Assembly: GCA_038258425.1 (NCBI GenBank)
Contig: JBBSPV010000004.1
Location: 62,001-126,000 of the forward strand
Direction of reading: 5' to 3'
Origin: DATLGB01 sp038258425
GTDB taxonomy: Bacteria > Actinomycetota > Thermoleophilia > Solirubrobacterales > Solirubrobacteraceae
Length of the DNA stretch: 64,000 bases
The notes beneath the pieces were generated by a model that worked only from the letters and a program-made list of their open reading frames with translations, was not told the origin of the DNA and did no database searches. How positions within the stretch are numbered: position 1 is the first letter of the stretch; every line of letters starts with the position of its first letter. Of the stretch, positions 24,355 through 32,931 are shown one piece after another. The position numbers and the translations under genes are program-made.

Positions 24355-25518
24355 ATGCTCGTCACCGCTCCACCGGCACCCACCGTCGCGCGCACGGTCG
24401 AGGGTGTCCGCTCCGCGCTGCAGACGGATCCCGGCACGCCCGTCCGGGCGGATCTGCGCGGGGGCGTCGTCGTGGACGGCGGGCGCCGGGTCGCGCGGCT
24501 GCCGGCCGGCACCTGCTGGTCGGCGCTCGCCTGGGCGGCCGCGCGGCACGGCCTGATGGCGCCCCTCGGCGGCCCGCCGGCCGCCGACGTCGTCGCCGAC
24601 GTGCTCGGCGGCGGCTGGACGTACTCCGGCCGCGCCCACGGCCTGGCCGCCAACGCGGTGCGGGCCGTCGAGCTCATCCGCGGCGACGGGGAGCTCGTGC
24701 GCGCCGACGCCGACACCGACCCGCAGCTGCTGTGGGCGCTGCGCGGCGGCGGCGAGGGCTTCGGCGTCGTCACGGCGATCGAGCTCGAGCTCCTGCCGAC
24801 CGTGCCGGTGGTCAGCGGCGCCGCGCTGTGGCCCGGCGCCCTGGCCGAGCCGCTGATGGCCGCCTGGCGGCGCTGGACGATCACGGCCCCGCGCGAGATC
24901 ACGACGTCCCTGCGCCTGCTCGACCTCCCGCCGCTGCCGGGCTTCCCCGAGGGCCCGGTGGCGTGCGTCGAGGGTGCCGTGCTCGGCACGGACGATGGCG
25001 CCGTCGCAGCCACGGCCATCGCCGACGAGCTGCTGCGGCACCTGCGCGCCGTCGGGGCGCCGGTGCTGGACACCTGGCGCATGACGACACCGGAGCGCGT
25101 CGGCCGCGTCCGGCTCGCTCCCGGCCTCGACGGGGTCTCCGTGCGCGACCACCTGCTCCTGCACGAGCTCGGCGACGAGGGCGTCGTCGCGCTGCTGCAC
25201 GCCGCCGGCTCGGGGGCGACCCGCCGGCCCGTGCTGGTCGAGCTGCGCCAGCTCGGCGGCGCCTTCGCCGCCCCCGACGTCCCGGGGGGCGCGCTGGACC
25301 GCACCGCCGCGCGCTTCGCCTACCTCGGGCACGGGACGCGCGCCGAGCACGCCGGCGTGCGCGCCGCGCTGCAGCGCTGGAACACCGGTCGCACGCTGCC
25401 GTCGCTCACCGGCCGCCGCGACCACGGGTCGCTCGGCGCCACGTTCGGGCCCGGCGTCGCGCTGCGGGTGCAGGCCGTGCGAGAGCGGCTGGACCCAATG
25501 GGGCGCTTCTCGGCCTGA
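24355..25518 (+). CDS. FAD-linked oxidase, short form (VAO/PCMH family)
   Basis: 387 residues. ARLPAGTCWSALAWAAARHG, PPAADVVADVLGGGWTYSGR and LLWALRGGGEGFGVVTAIEL match the second half of the FAD-binding PCMH domain of berberine-bridge-type oxidases. The C-terminal LDPMGRFSA matches the family end. The usual first ~50 residues, with the pyrophosphate-binding RGGGHS loop and its covalent His, are absent or unrecognisable: the protein starts with a short segment leading straight to VRADLRGGVVVDGG. FAD binding may therefore be altered or lost. It is divergent from the TetR gene. Confidence 0.75.
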   Translation: MLVTAPPAPTVARTVEGVRSALQTDPGTPVRADLRGGVVVDGGRRVARLPAGTCWSALAWAAARHGLMAPLGGPPAADVVADVLGGGWTYSGRAHGLAANAVRAVELIRGDGELVRADADTDPQLLWALRGGGEGFGVVTAIELELLPTVPVVSGAALWPGALAEPLMAAWRRWTITAPREITTSLRLLDLPPLPGFPEGPVACVEGAVLGTDDGAVAATAIADELLRHLRAVGAPVLDTWRMTTPERVGRVRLAPGLDGVSVRDHLLLHELGDEGVVALLHAAGSGATRRPVLVELRQLGGAFAAPDVPGGALDRTAARFAYLGHGTRAEHAGVRAALQRWNTGRTLPSLTGRRDHGSLGATFGPGVALRVQAVRERLDPMGRFSA

Positions 25519-25531
25519 GCCGCCGGCTCCG

Positions 25532-25556
25532 GGGCGCCGCCCGCCGCGCGGCGCCC
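25532..25556. terminator. Bidirectional hairpin terminator
   Basis: A perfect 9-bp stem, GGGCGCCGC / GCGGCGCCC, with a 7-nt loop lies between the convergent FAD oxidase and HxlR genes. There is no T tract, as is common in GC-rich actinobacteria. Confidence 0.6.
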
Positions 25557-25558
25557 GC

Positions 25559-26221
25559 TCAGGCGGGGGCGGGCGCCGCGGCGCTGAAGAGCGTGAGGAA
25601 GCGCTCGACCGTGGCGCGTTCGCCCGTCACCCGGGCGCGGCCGTCGCGCTCGGCGGCGGCCAGCGAGGCGGCGCGCCAGAGCAGCGCGGCGAGCGTCGTG
25701 GGGTCGGTCTCCAAGCCGGCGCCGGCCGCCGCGTCGTGGTCGCGGCGGACGTCGAGGCGACCGTCGCACACGCCGGCGAGGAAGCGGTCGGGGCCGAGGC
25801 GGAGCTCGAGCTCGAGTTCGACCCCGGCGGCCCGCTCAGGGTCGAACGTCGTCGGCAGGGCGACGGCGACGGCGTCGACGCCGAGGGGCTCGGCGGTCTC
25901 GGCGATCGGCTCGTCGCGCCCCCACCGCCCGAGCCCGTGCAGCACGGGCTCGAGCTCGGCCCCGCGCGCGGTCAGCTCGTACACGCGCGCAGCGCCCGGG
26001 GGCGGCAACGTCCGGCGGGCGACGACGCCGGCCGCCTCGAGCTCCCGCAGCCGCTGGGCGAGGACGTTGGCGCTGAGCTTGCCGAGGCCGGCCCGGAGGT
26101 CGACGAAGCGCTTGGGGCCGAGCAGCAGCTCCCGGACGACGAGCAGCGACCAGCGCTCGCCCACCACGTCGAGTGCGCGGGCGATGCCACAGGTGTCGTC
26201 GTAGCTCCGGGGGCCGGCCAC
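25559..26221 (-). CDS. HxlR-family regulator with SCP2-like C-terminal domain
   Basis: 220 residues. The N-terminal winged helix of the HxlR type is clear: Cys at position 11 in DDTCGIARALDVVGERWSLL, then RFVDLRAGLGKLSANVLAQRL and AAGVVARRTLPPPGA. From about 125 on, the sequence resembles a small SCP2/sterol-carrier-like domain, a fusion seen in actinobacteria that may bind a hydrophobic ligand. It starts with GTG at 26221, with TAGGAT nine nt upstream. It is divergent from the VOC gene across an AT-rich gap and probably controls it. Confidence 0.87.
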   Translation of the reverse strand: MAGPRSYDDTCGIARALDVVGERWSLLVVRELLLGPKRFVDLRAGLGKLSANVLAQRLRELEAAGVVARRTLPPPGAARVYELTARGAELEPVLHGLGRWGRDEPIAETAEPLGVDAVAVALPTTFDPERAAGVELELELRLGPDRFLAGVCDGRLDVRRDHDAAAGAGLETDPTTLAALLWRAASLAAAERDGRARVTGERATVERFLTLFSAAAPAPA

Positions 26222-26230
26222 CGTTCGTTG

Positions 26231-26236
26231 ATCCTA
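26231..26236 (-). promoter_or_regulatory. Candidate -10 box for HxlR gene
   Basis: TAGGAT on the minus strand, 9 nt before the GTG at 26221. Confidence 0.4.
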
Positions 26237-26245
26237 CTAAACCTC

Positions 26246-26264
26246 TAGAAAGTCATTTGTTCTA
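26246..26264. promoter_or_regulatory. Candidate operator between HxlR and VOC genes
   Basis: Inverted repeat TAGAA-agtcatttg-TTCTA in an unusually AT-rich 67-bp divergent gap. It lies between the two candidate -10 boxes and is the obvious site for HxlR autoregulation. Confidence 0.4.
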
Positions 26265-26273
26265 ACCATATGC

Positions 26274-26279
26274 TACGGT
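26274..26279 (+). promoter_or_regulatory. Candidate -10 box for VOC gene
   Basis: TACGGT, 9 nt before the ATG at 26289. Confidence 0.4.
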
Positions 26280-26288
26280 CTGCGAATC

Positions 26289-27074
26289 ATGAGCCAGCGA
26301 TCCACCTACCCGCCCGGCGCGCCCTGCTGGGTCACCGTCCTGCAGGCCGACGCGTCCGCCGCCCGTGACTTCTACGGCCCGCTCTTCGGCTGGGAGTTCC
26401 TCGGGCCCGGCGGGTCGGACGCCATGCCGTACTTCGTCGCGACGCTCGACGGCGCCGAGGTCGCGGGCATCGGCTCGCTCCCCGAGGGCGTGCAGCCCGC
26501 GTGGATGACCGAGGTGCGGGTGGAAGACGCGGACGCGGTGGGCCGGCGGGCGGCGGCGGCCGGCGGGACGGTGCTGGCCGGACCCATGGAGCTGCCGCCG
26601 GTCGGGCGCCTCACCGTGCTCGCCGATCCGGTCGGCGCGGTCGTGTGCGCGATCGAGCCGGACGCCCGTGAGGGCGCGCAGCGGGTCAACGAGCCGGGCG
26701 CGTGGGGGATGAGCGCGCTGCAGGCGCCCGACGCGGCGGCGGTCACGCCATTCTACGCGGAGGTCTTCGGCTGGCAGCCCGAGCCGTTCGGCCCGGCGAC
26801 GATGTGGCGGCTGCCCGGCTACGTCGGGGGTGAGCCGCAGCAGCCCGTTCCGCGAGACGTCGTGGCGGCGATGGTCCCGGCGACGGCCGGCAAGCCGCCC
26901 GCGTGGGGCGTCGACTTCTGGGTCCACGACGCCGACACCGCGGCCGCGACCGCCGCGCAGCTCGGCGGGCAAGTGCTCGTCGAGCCGCACGACGACCCGG
27001 TGATCGGCTTCCGCAACGCCGTCCTCGCCGATCCGGAGGGCGCCCCCTTCTCCGTCAGCCAGCTGCTCAGCTGA
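26289..27074 (+). CDS. VOC-family protein with two glyoxalase-like domains
   Basis: 261 residues, two beta-alpha-beta-beta-beta modules in tandem. The first is CWVTVLQADASAARDFYGPL ... LTVLADPVGAVVCAIE; the second is GMSALQAPDAAAVTPFYAEV ... AVLADPEGAPFSVSQL. These pairs resemble actinobacterial VOC proteins of the PF00903 type, including hydroxylase accessory proteins, but no specific reaction is assigned. Metal ligands at the usual positions are not obvious. It is divergent from, and probably regulated by, HxlR. Its 3' end overlaps the convergent photolyase gene by 8 bp. Confidence 0.88.
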   Translation: MSQRSTYPPGAPCWVTVLQADASAARDFYGPLFGWEFLGPGGSDAMPYFVATLDGAEVAGIGSLPEGVQPAWMTEVRVEDADAVGRRAAAAGGTVLAGPMELPPVGRLTVLADPVGAVVCAIEPDAREGAQRVNEPGAWGMSALQAPDAAAVTPFYAEVFGWQPEPFGPATMWRLPGYVGGEPQQPVPRDVVAAMVPATAGKPPAWGVDFWVHDADTAAATAAQLGGQVLVEPHDDPVIGFRNAVLADPEGAPFSVSQLLS

Positions 27075-28464
27075 CCGCGCGGTAGCGCGCCTGTGCGACC
27101 CGGCGCTCCACGGCGTGGTCGACGACCGGCTCCGGATAGTCCTCGCCGATCACGCAGCCGGCCTCGCGCTGCTCGTCCGCGCTCATCGTCCACGGCTCGG
27201 CGAGCCGCGCGTCCGGGACGGCCTGAAGCTCGGGCACCCAGCGGCGCACGTACTCGCCGTCGGCGTCGAAGCGCTGCTGCTGGCGCACCGGGTTGAACAG
27301 GCGCTGGAAGTACGGCGCCGGGTCGGTGCCGACCGAGGCGATCCACTGCCAGCCCCCGTTGTTGGCCGCCATGTCGCCGTCCAGCAGGTGCTCCATGAAG
27401 TGGGCCTCGCCGAGCCGCCAATCGAGGTGCAGGTCCTTGGTCAGGAACGAGCCGACCACCATCCGCACGCGGTTGTGCATCCACCCCTCGTGGCGCAGCT
27501 GGCGCATCCCGGCGTCGACGAACGGGAAGCCGGTGGTGCCGGCGCGCCACCGGTCGAAGCCGTCGCCGGGCGCGTTCCACTCGAGCTCGCGGTAGCGCGG
27601 CTGGAACTCCTGCCGGGCCACGTGGGGGAAGTGCATGAGCACCGCGGCGTAGAAGTCGCGCCACGCGAGCTCGCTGCGGTAGGCGGCCGGGCCCTCGCCC
27701 TCGCGCTCCTGCACGCGGAGGTCGAGCTCGACCGGGGAGACGCAGCCCCAGCGCAGGTACGGCGACAGCCGCGACGAGCCTCCGGCGGCGTGGTCGCGCC
27801 CCTGCTCGTACCGCGCGAGGCGCGAGCGCAGGAACGCCGACAGCGCGCGGCGGCCCGCCGCCTCGCCCGGCGCGAAGGTCAGCTGCGGATCCTCCTCCAC
27901 GCCGAGCGCCGCCAGGGACGGCATCCGGCCGACCCTGACCCCGCGCGGCAGGTCGAGCGCGCGCGGGGCGGCGACCACGTCGCGCCGCGGGCGCTGCAGC
28001 CAGCTGCGGGCGAAGGGCGAGAAGACCGTGTAGGGGCGGCCCTGGCGCGTGAGCACCGTGGACGGATCGTCGACGACGAAGCCGCCCGGCATCGGGCGCG
28101 CTCGCGAGCCGAGGGCGTCGACCACCTGCTGGTCGCGCCGGCGGGCCCAGGGCGACGCGTCGGCGGTGAAGTACACGGCGTCGGCGGCGACCTCGTCCGC
28201 GAGCCGCGGGATCTCGGTCTCCGGCCGGCCGTGGCGCACGACGAGCCGCGCCCCGCGCTCGCGCAGCGCCCCGTCGAGCTCGCGCAGGCAGCCCAGCATG
28301 AAGGCGATCCGCTTGGGGCTCGGGAAGCGCCCGTGGGTCAGCAGCCGCTCGTCGAAGACGAACACCGGGACGATGCGGTCCGCGCGGGCGGCCGCCGCCA
28401 GGGCCGGGAGGTCGCGGACGCGCAGATCCCGCCGGAACCACATGAGCGCGGTGCTCGTCGCCAT
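27067..28464 (-). CDS. phr: Deoxyribodipyrimidine photolyase (class I CPD type)
   Basis: 465 residues. The N-terminal alpha/beta antenna domain begins ALMWFRRDLRVRDLPAL. The helical FAD domain carries WAWRDFY-type LAWRDFYAAVL, MRQLRHEGWMHNRVRM and DGDMAANNGGWQWIASVGTD with NPVRQQQRFDADGEYVRRWV, all hallmarks of class I DNA photolyases. These repair UV-induced cyclobutane pyrimidine dimers using blue light, FADH- and a folate or deazaflavin antenna. The start is the ATG at 28464; the frame is open to 28500, but the earlier ATG adds residues not expected in the family. Confidence 0.95.
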   Translation of the reverse strand: MATSTALMWFRRDLRVRDLPALAAAARADRIVPVFVFDERLLTHGRFPSPKRIAFMLGCLRELDGALRERGARLVVRHGRPETEIPRLADEVAADAVYFTADASPWARRRDQQVVDALGSRARPMPGGFVVDDPSTVLTRQGRPYTVFSPFARSWLQRPRRDVVAAPRALDLPRGVRVGRMPSLAALGVEEDPQLTFAPGEAAGRRALSAFLRSRLARYEQGRDHAAGGSSRLSPYLRWGCVSPVELDLRVQEREGEGPAAYRSELAWRDFYAAVLMHFPHVARQEFQPRYRELEWNAPGDGFDRWRAGTTGFPFVDAGMRQLRHEGWMHNRVRMVVGSFLTKDLHLDWRLGEAHFMEHLLDGDMAANNGGWQWIASVGTDPAPYFQRLFNPVRQQQRFDADGEYVRRWVPELQAVPDARLAEPWTMSADEQREAGCVIGEDYPEPVVDHAVERRVAQARYRAVS

Positions 28465-28599
28465 CGCGACGGGTACGGGGGTGGCCCGGCGGAAGGTCAC
28501 CCACGACGAGGATCAGCTCGCGCTCGCCGCGTGCTCGTCGTCCGCCGCCCCGGGGCGTAGCCCTGCACGCCACGGTGCGCCGCCCCACCGCACCGCCGG

Positions 28600-28605
28600 T
28601 ACCGT
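28600..28605 (+). promoter_or_regulatory. Candidate leaderless -10 box for L,D-transpeptidase
   Basis: TACCGT, 7 nt before the GTG at 28613. It supports that start over the long upstream-open frame. Confidence 0.5.
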
Positions 28606-28612
28606 CTCCGCC

Positions 28613-29617
28613 GTGACGATCCCCGCCCGCGCCCTGCTCCCCGCCCTCGTCGCCGCGCTGGCGGCCGCCGCGCCCGCGGGCGCGCAGACGCCGCGGCCCG
28701 CCCCGACCATCGCCGCGGGCATCACCGCCGGCGGGGTCGACCTCTCCGGCCTCACCGTGGACCGGGCGACCCTCGCCCTCGCGCCGCTGGACGCCCGGGC
28801 CAAGGCACCCGTCGTCGTGGCCGTGGCCGGCCACCGCTTCACGCTCCGGACGCGGCGGGTCAAGCTCGCCTTCGACGCGAACCGGACGGCGCGCCGGGCG
28901 CTCAACGCGAGCGCGAAGCCGCCCGCCGCGGGGCGGACGCACGCGGTGCCGTTGGCCATCGAGTTCATCCGCACGCCGATCCGGCGCTTCGTCGCCCATG
29001 TCCACCGGCGCGCCTACCTCGCGCCGCGCGACGCCCGCGTCAAGCTCACGGTGCGTCACGTCTACCGCTCGCGCGGCCGCCGCGGCCGCGAGGTCCCGGT
29101 GGCCAAGCTCAACCGCCGGATCGAGGCCAAGCTCGCCGACCCGCGCCGCTCGCGGCTGCTCAAGCCCGGCCGGGTGTCGGTGCACCCGGCCGTCACCACC
29201 CGCGACGTCCGGCGCCGCTACGCGACGGTGCTCACCATCAGCCGCTCCACCTTCAAGCTGCGGCTGTTCAAGCACCTGCGCTGGGTGCGGACCTACGGCG
29301 TCGCGGTCGGCCAGCCCGGTCACCGGACGCCGGCCGGGCTGTTCTCCATCGCCTCCAAGCAGGTCAACCCGACCTGGAACGTGCCCCACTCGCCGTGGGC
29401 GGGCGAGCTGCAGGGCCAGTCCATCAGCGGGTCGGACCCCTCCAACCCGCTCAAGGCCCGCTGGATGGGGATCGCCAACGGGGTCGGCATCCACGGGACG
29501 GGTGAGGACTACTCCATCGGGCACGCCGCGTCCCACGGCTGCATCCGGATGCACGTGAGCGACGTCATCGCGCTGTATCGGCGCGTGCCCGTCGGCACGC
29601 CCGTCCTCATCCGCTAG
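28613..29617 (+). CDS. Secreted L,D-transpeptidase (YkuD domain)
   Basis: 334 residues. A signal peptide (LLPALVAALAAAAPAGAQ) is followed by a ~190-residue basic domain resembling the PG4-type peptidoglycan-binding module and then a YkuD catalytic domain. VGQPGHRTPAGLFSI, HGTGEDYSIGHAASHGCIRM (His294, catalytic Cys310) and the closing RVPVGTPVLIR are classic. These enzymes form 3-3 crosslinks in peptidoglycan outside the membrane. The GTG start at 28613 gives a proper signal peptide. The gene ends in a terminator hairpin whose first base is the last of its TAG. Confidence 0.95.
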   Translation: MTIPARALLPALVAALAAAAPAGAQTPRPAPTIAAGITAGGVDLSGLTVDRATLALAPLDARAKAPVVVAVAGHRFTLRTRRVKLAFDANRTARRALNASAKPPAAGRTHAVPLAIEFIRTPIRRFVAHVHRRAYLAPRDARVKLTVRHVYRSRGRRGREVPVAKLNRRIEAKLADPRRSRLLKPGRVSVHPAVTTRDVRRRYATVLTISRSTFKLRLFKHLRWVRTYGVAVGQPGHRTPAGLFSIASKQVNPTWNVPHSPWAGELQGQSISGSDPSNPLKARWMGIANGVGIHGTGEDYSIGHAASHGCIRMHVSDVIALYRRVPVGTPVLIR

Positions 29618-29637
29618 TACCCGCCGAGGGCGGGTAC
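29617..29637. terminator. Bidirectional hairpin terminator
   Basis: A perfect 9-bp palindrome, GTACCCGCC-gag-GGCGGGTAC, lies between the convergent L,D-transpeptidase and WS/DGAT genes. Confidence 0.75.
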
Positions 29638-29652
29638 CAGCCAGGGCGGCGC

Positions 29653-31143
29653 TCAGCTCGGGGCCGGCCGGCGCGCGGGGCGCGCCGGCCGCTTCGCGGG
29701 GGTCCGGCGCTTGGCCTTGCGCTGCTCCGTGCGGACGGCCCGCCGGGCCGCCTCGCGCAGCTCGCCGAGCGCGCCCTCGATGCCCTCGGCCACCTGGTCG
29801 AGGTCGGGGAGCGCGTCGTAGTCGCCGAGCAGGCCGAAGTCCATCTTGCCGTCGTAGGAGAGGATGGCGACCGCCAGGGCCCGGTCCCCCGCGAGGAACG
29901 GGATCGGGATGACGCTACGCATCCGGCGCCCGAGCAGGTACAGCGGCAGCTGCGGGCCCGGGACGTTGGTCACCAGCAGGTTGTACATGCGGGCGGAGAA
30001 CTGCAGGCGCGAGGCCTGGGCCACGAGGCCGGGCGGCGTGAGGTCCTGCGCGTCGGCGAGCGCCGACGCCCCGAGCGCCTGCTTGGAGTCCTTGAGGCCG
30101 TCCATCACCTCGCGCACCCGCTGCAGGCGGGCCACGGGATCGGCGATCTCGACGGGGAGCGGCGCCATCATCACGGTGATCGCGTTGCCGAGCGACCGCC
30201 GGTGCGCCGCCGAGCGCACGGAGACCGGCACGCAGGCCTTGAGCTCCTTCTCCGCCGGCTCCTCGCCGCGGGCACGCAGGAAGTGTGCGAGCCCGCCGGC
30301 GACGACCGCGAGCACGACGTCGTTGACCGTCCCGCCGAGGGCGTCCTTGATCGCCTTGAGCTCGGAGAGCTCGGCCCGGACGACGGCGATGCGCCGGTGC
30401 GGCCCGGGCGGCACGTTGAAGGGCGTCGGCGACGGGGGCTGCAGGGCGGTGCGGGCGACCTCGCCGATGCCCTCCGCCACGTCCCGCGTGCGGGCCACCA
30501 GGCGCCGCGGGTCCGCGACCTCGCCCGCCGCGGCGGTCGCGACGCCGGCGAGGCGGCGCGCCGTGCCGACGAGGCCGCGCGCGGTGAGCTCGGCGGGGCT
30601 CGGCTCGGGATGCGGCACCCAAGCCGCGGCGCGGGGGTCGGGGCGCCCGGCGGGATCGAGGTCGAAGAGCGCGCCGAGGATGTCGATGCCCGCGAGGCCG
30701 TCGACGAGCGCGTGGTGGGACTTCGAGACCAGCGCGAAGCGCGGCTCGCCCGAGTCGTCCTCGACGGCCTCGACGACCCACAGCTCCCACAGCGGCTTGC
30801 CCCGGTCCAGCGGCTGGGAGAACACCCGCGAGGCGAGGCGCAGCAGCGACGCCTCGTCGCGCGGCGGGGGCAGCGCCGAGTGGCGCACGTGGTAGCCGAG
30901 GTTGAAGCTCGGGTCGTCGACCCACAGGGGCAGGCCGGACTGCAGCGGGGGAGTCGCGAGCTTCTGGCGGTAGCGCGGCACGAGGTGCAGGCGCGAGCCG
31001 ACGTGGTCGAGGATCGACTCGAAGGGCGGCGGCGGGCCGTCCAAGAGGATCAGGCCGCCGATGTGCATGTGCGTCGTCGGGCCCTCCTGGGCCAGGAAGC
31101 CGACGTCGACGGCGGAGAGGCGATCCAGGTGCTGATGCGACAC
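29653..31143 (-). CDS. Wax ester synthase / diacylglycerol acyltransferase
   Basis: 496 residues of the bifunctional WS/DGAT family. LSAVDVGFLAQEGPTTHMHIG opens the protein. The catalytic HHxxxDG motif reads SHHALVDGLAG, and a PLW motif appears as GKPLWELWVVE. NDVVLAVVAGGL and the late NVPGPQLPLYL region are also family marks. It esterifies acyl-CoA with fatty alcohol or diacylglycerol to build storage lipid, so the organism probably makes neutral lipid inclusions. The Lys/Arg/Pro-rich C-terminus is an added tail. The GTG at 31143 is chosen over the longer frame because TAGGTT lies exactly 7 nt upstream and the homologous N-terminus starts there. Confidence 0.93.
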   Translation of the reverse strand: MSHQHLDRLSAVDVGFLAQEGPTTHMHIGGLILLDGPPPPFESILDHVGSRLHLVPRYRQKLATPPLQSGLPLWVDDPSFNLGYHVRHSALPPPRDEASLLRLASRVFSQPLDRGKPLWELWVVEAVEDDSGEPRFALVSKSHHALVDGLAGIDILGALFDLDPAGRPDPRAAAWVPHPEPSPAELTARGLVGTARRLAGVATAAAGEVADPRRLVARTRDVAEGIGEVARTALQPPSPTPFNVPPGPHRRIAVVRAELSELKAIKDALGGTVNDVVLAVVAGGLAHFLRARGEEPAEKELKACVPVSVRSAAHRRSLGNAITVMMAPLPVEIADPVARLQRVREVMDGLKDSKQALGASALADAQDLTPPGLVAQASRLQFSARMYNLLVTNVPGPQLPLYLLGRRMRSVIPIPFLAGDRALAVAILSYDGKMDFGLLGDYDALPDLDQVAEGIEGALGELREAARRAVRTEQRKAKRRTPAKRPARPARRPAPS

Positions 31144-31150
31144 GTCACGC

Positions 31151-31156
31151 AACCTA
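31151..31156 (-). promoter_or_regulatory. Candidate leaderless -10 box for WS/DGAT
   Basis: TAGGTT on the minus strand, 7 nt before the GTG at 31143. Confidence 0.5.
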
Positions 31157-31167
31157 CTGCCGGCGGA

Positions 31168-31173
31168 TAGGGT
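31168..31173 (+). promoter_or_regulatory. Candidate leaderless -10 box for RNase D
   Basis: TAGGGT, 7 nt before the ATG at 31181. The divergent gap to the WS/DGAT gene is only 37 bp and holds both boxes. Confidence 0.5.
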
Positions 31174-31180
31174 CCGCGAA

Positions 31181-32329
31181 ATGCCGGGTCCGGACACCGC
31201 CGCCCTCGCCGAGCGCGCCCGTGCGGCCGGGCGCTTCGGCATCGACACGGAGTTCCTCCCCGAGGGCCGCTACCGGCCGCTGCTGTGCCTCGTCCAGGTC
31301 GTCGTCGGCGACGAGATCGTCCTGCTCGACCCGCTCGACGGCACGGGCTTCGATCCCGCTCCGCTCGCAGGGCTGCTCGCCGACCCGGCGGTCGAGGTCA
31401 TCCTCCACGCCGGCCGCCAGGACGTCGCCATCCTGCGGCGCGAGTGGCGCACGGAGATCACGAACCTCTTCGACACCCAGGTGGCCGCCGGCTTCGCCGG
31501 CTTCGCGGCCCAGGCCGGCTACCTCGGGCTGCTGCACGACGTGCTGCGCATCCGGGTCAACAAGTCCGCGAGCTTCACCCGCTGGGACAAGCGGCCGCTG
31601 ACCGAGGAGCAGCTTCACTACGCGGCCGAGGACGTCGAGCACCTGCTGGCGCTCACGGACCAGCTGCAGGCGCGGCTGCGCGACCGCGGCCGGCTCACCT
31701 GGGCGCTCGAGGAGTGCGAGCCCGTCGCGGCGGCCACGGACGAGCGCGATCCGCTCGAGGCCTGGCGGCGTCTGCCGCGCTCGACCGGGCTGGGCCCGCA
31801 GGAGCGCGCGGTGGCCCGCGAGCTGGCCGCCTGGCGCGAGCAGACGGCCGAGCGCGAGGACCGGCCCGTCGGCTCGGTCCTCAAGGACCCGTCCGTCGTC
31901 GAGCTCGCCAAGCGCCAGCCGCGCGACGGGGCCGCGCTCGCCAACATCCGGGGCATCCCGCCCGACGTCGGGCGCCGCCGCGGCGCCGAGATCGTCGCCG
32001 TGATCCAGCGCGGCCGGGAGGGCGAGCCCATCCGGCTCGAGGGCTCCGAGCGGCTCGCCACCGAGTCCGGCGACGGCCCGGTGATCGCGCTCGCGGAGTC
32101 CTTCGTGCGGGCGCGGGCGCTCGAGGAGGGGCTCGCGTACGAGCTGATCGCCGCGCGGGCGGACCTGTCGCCCATCGTCGTCACCGCGCGCCGCGGCCTG
32201 CCGCCGCCGGACGTGCGGACGCTGCGCGGCTGGCGCGGGGCGCTCGTGGGGGAGGAGCTGCTGGCGCTGCTGGCCGGCGACCGCAGGCTGCGCGTACAGG
32301 CCGGCCGCGTGGCCGTCGACGGCGCCTGA
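31181..32329 (+). CDS. rnd: Ribonuclease D (DEDDy 3'-5' exonuclease with HRDC domains)
   Basis: 382 residues. Exonuclease motif I is GIDTEF (Asp22, Glu24), motif II includes LHAGRQDVAIL and NLFDTQVAA, and motif III is HYAAEDVEHLL with the Tyr and Asp of the DEDDy type. One or two HRDC domains follow (LAAWREQTAEREDRPVGSVL, LANIRGIPPDVGRRRG). RNase D trims the 3' ends of tRNA precursors and other small structured RNAs. The gene appears to have its own leaderless start. Confidence 0.93.
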   Translation: MPGPDTAALAERARAAGRFGIDTEFLPEGRYRPLLCLVQVVVGDEIVLLDPLDGTGFDPAPLAGLLADPAVEVILHAGRQDVAILRREWRTEITNLFDTQVAAGFAGFAAQAGYLGLLHDVLRIRVNKSASFTRWDKRPLTEEQLHYAAEDVEHLLALTDQLQARLRDRGRLTWALEECEPVAAATDERDPLEAWRRLPRSTGLGPQERAVARELAAWREQTAEREDRPVGSVLKDPSVVELAKRQPRDGAALANIRGIPPDVGRRRGAEIVAVIQRGREGEPIRLEGSERLATESGDGPVIALAESFVRARALEEGLAYELIAARADLSPIVVTARRGLPPPDVRTLRGWRGALVGEELLALLAGDRRLRVQAGRVAVDGA

Positions 32330-32346
32330 ACGGTCGCCCGCGCCTG

Positions 32347-32352
32347 TACCTT
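32347..32352 (+). promoter_or_regulatory. Candidate leaderless -10 box for hypothetical gene at 32361
   Basis: TACCTT, 8 nt before the ATG. Confidence 0.45.
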
Positions 32353-32360
32353 GGGCGCCG

Positions 32361-32909
32361 ATGGTCCGCGCCTCGCATCAGACCGTGCGGCTGGCGCGCG
32401 GTAGTCACCGCTCGCCCCGGGAGGGCGCCTGCGTGGTGGAGCTCGCGTCCATGCTCGCCGGCGAGGCGTTCAGCGACCGGCCGCGCTGCGTCGATCCGGT
32501 CCTCGCCGCCTTCCTGCGGGCCTTCAACGACCGGCTCGGCCACGTGAGTCGACAGCGCCTGAAGCCCTACGCGGCACTCGCGGTCGGCACGAGCGGGGAT
32601 CGCGCCGTGACCCGCGCCCGGCGCGAGCGCTGCCTGGCCTTCGCCGCCGGCTCCCGCCGCGCCGGTGCCCGCCCGCGGCGCATCCGGCTGCGCGTGCTGC
32701 TCGCGGCCGGCCCGCGTGCCGCGCTGCGGCTCGACCCGGGGGCGGCGCTGTGGGCGGCCCGCGCGCTGGACGCCCGCGGCGTCGAGCCCCACGGCTTCGC
32801 CCTGCTCGACGCGCTGCTCGCCGACGGGGGCCTGCGGCCGCCGGGCAGCGCGCCGAGCCCGGCGCCCACGCGCGGGCGGCCTCCGCGCGACCTCGCGCTC
32901 GCCGCGTAG
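32361..32909 (+). CDS. Conserved actinobacterial protein of unknown function
   Basis: 182 residues. The segment TVRLARGSHRSPREGACVVE-LASMLAGEAFSDRPRCVDPV matches a conserved N-terminal block (G-H-SP--GACV-ELASMLAGE-FSDHP) that I recall from many actinobacterial hypothetical proteins. The function of that block is unknown. The C-terminal ~100 residues are Ala/Arg-rich and poorly conserved looking, with no signal peptide or membrane helix. It sits between RNase D and typA on the same strand, 31 bp after rnd, with its own -10-like box. Confidence 0.75.
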   Translation: MVRASHQTVRLARGSHRSPREGACVVELASMLAGEAFSDRPRCVDPVLAAFLRAFNDRLGHVSRQRLKPYAALAVGTSGDRAVTRARRERCLAFAAGSRRAGARPRRIRLRVLLAAGPRAALRLDPGAALWAARALDARGVEPHGFALLDALLADGGLRPPGSAPSPAPTRGRPPRDLALAA

Positions 32910-32918
32910 GCCCACCCC

Positions 32919-32924
32919 TAGCGT
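32919..32924 (+). promoter_or_regulatory. Candidate leaderless -10 box for typA
   Basis: TAGCGT, 7 nt before the GTG at 32932, with no Shine-Dalgarno. It decides the GTG start. Confidence 0.5.
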
Positions 32925-32931
32925 TGAAGCC

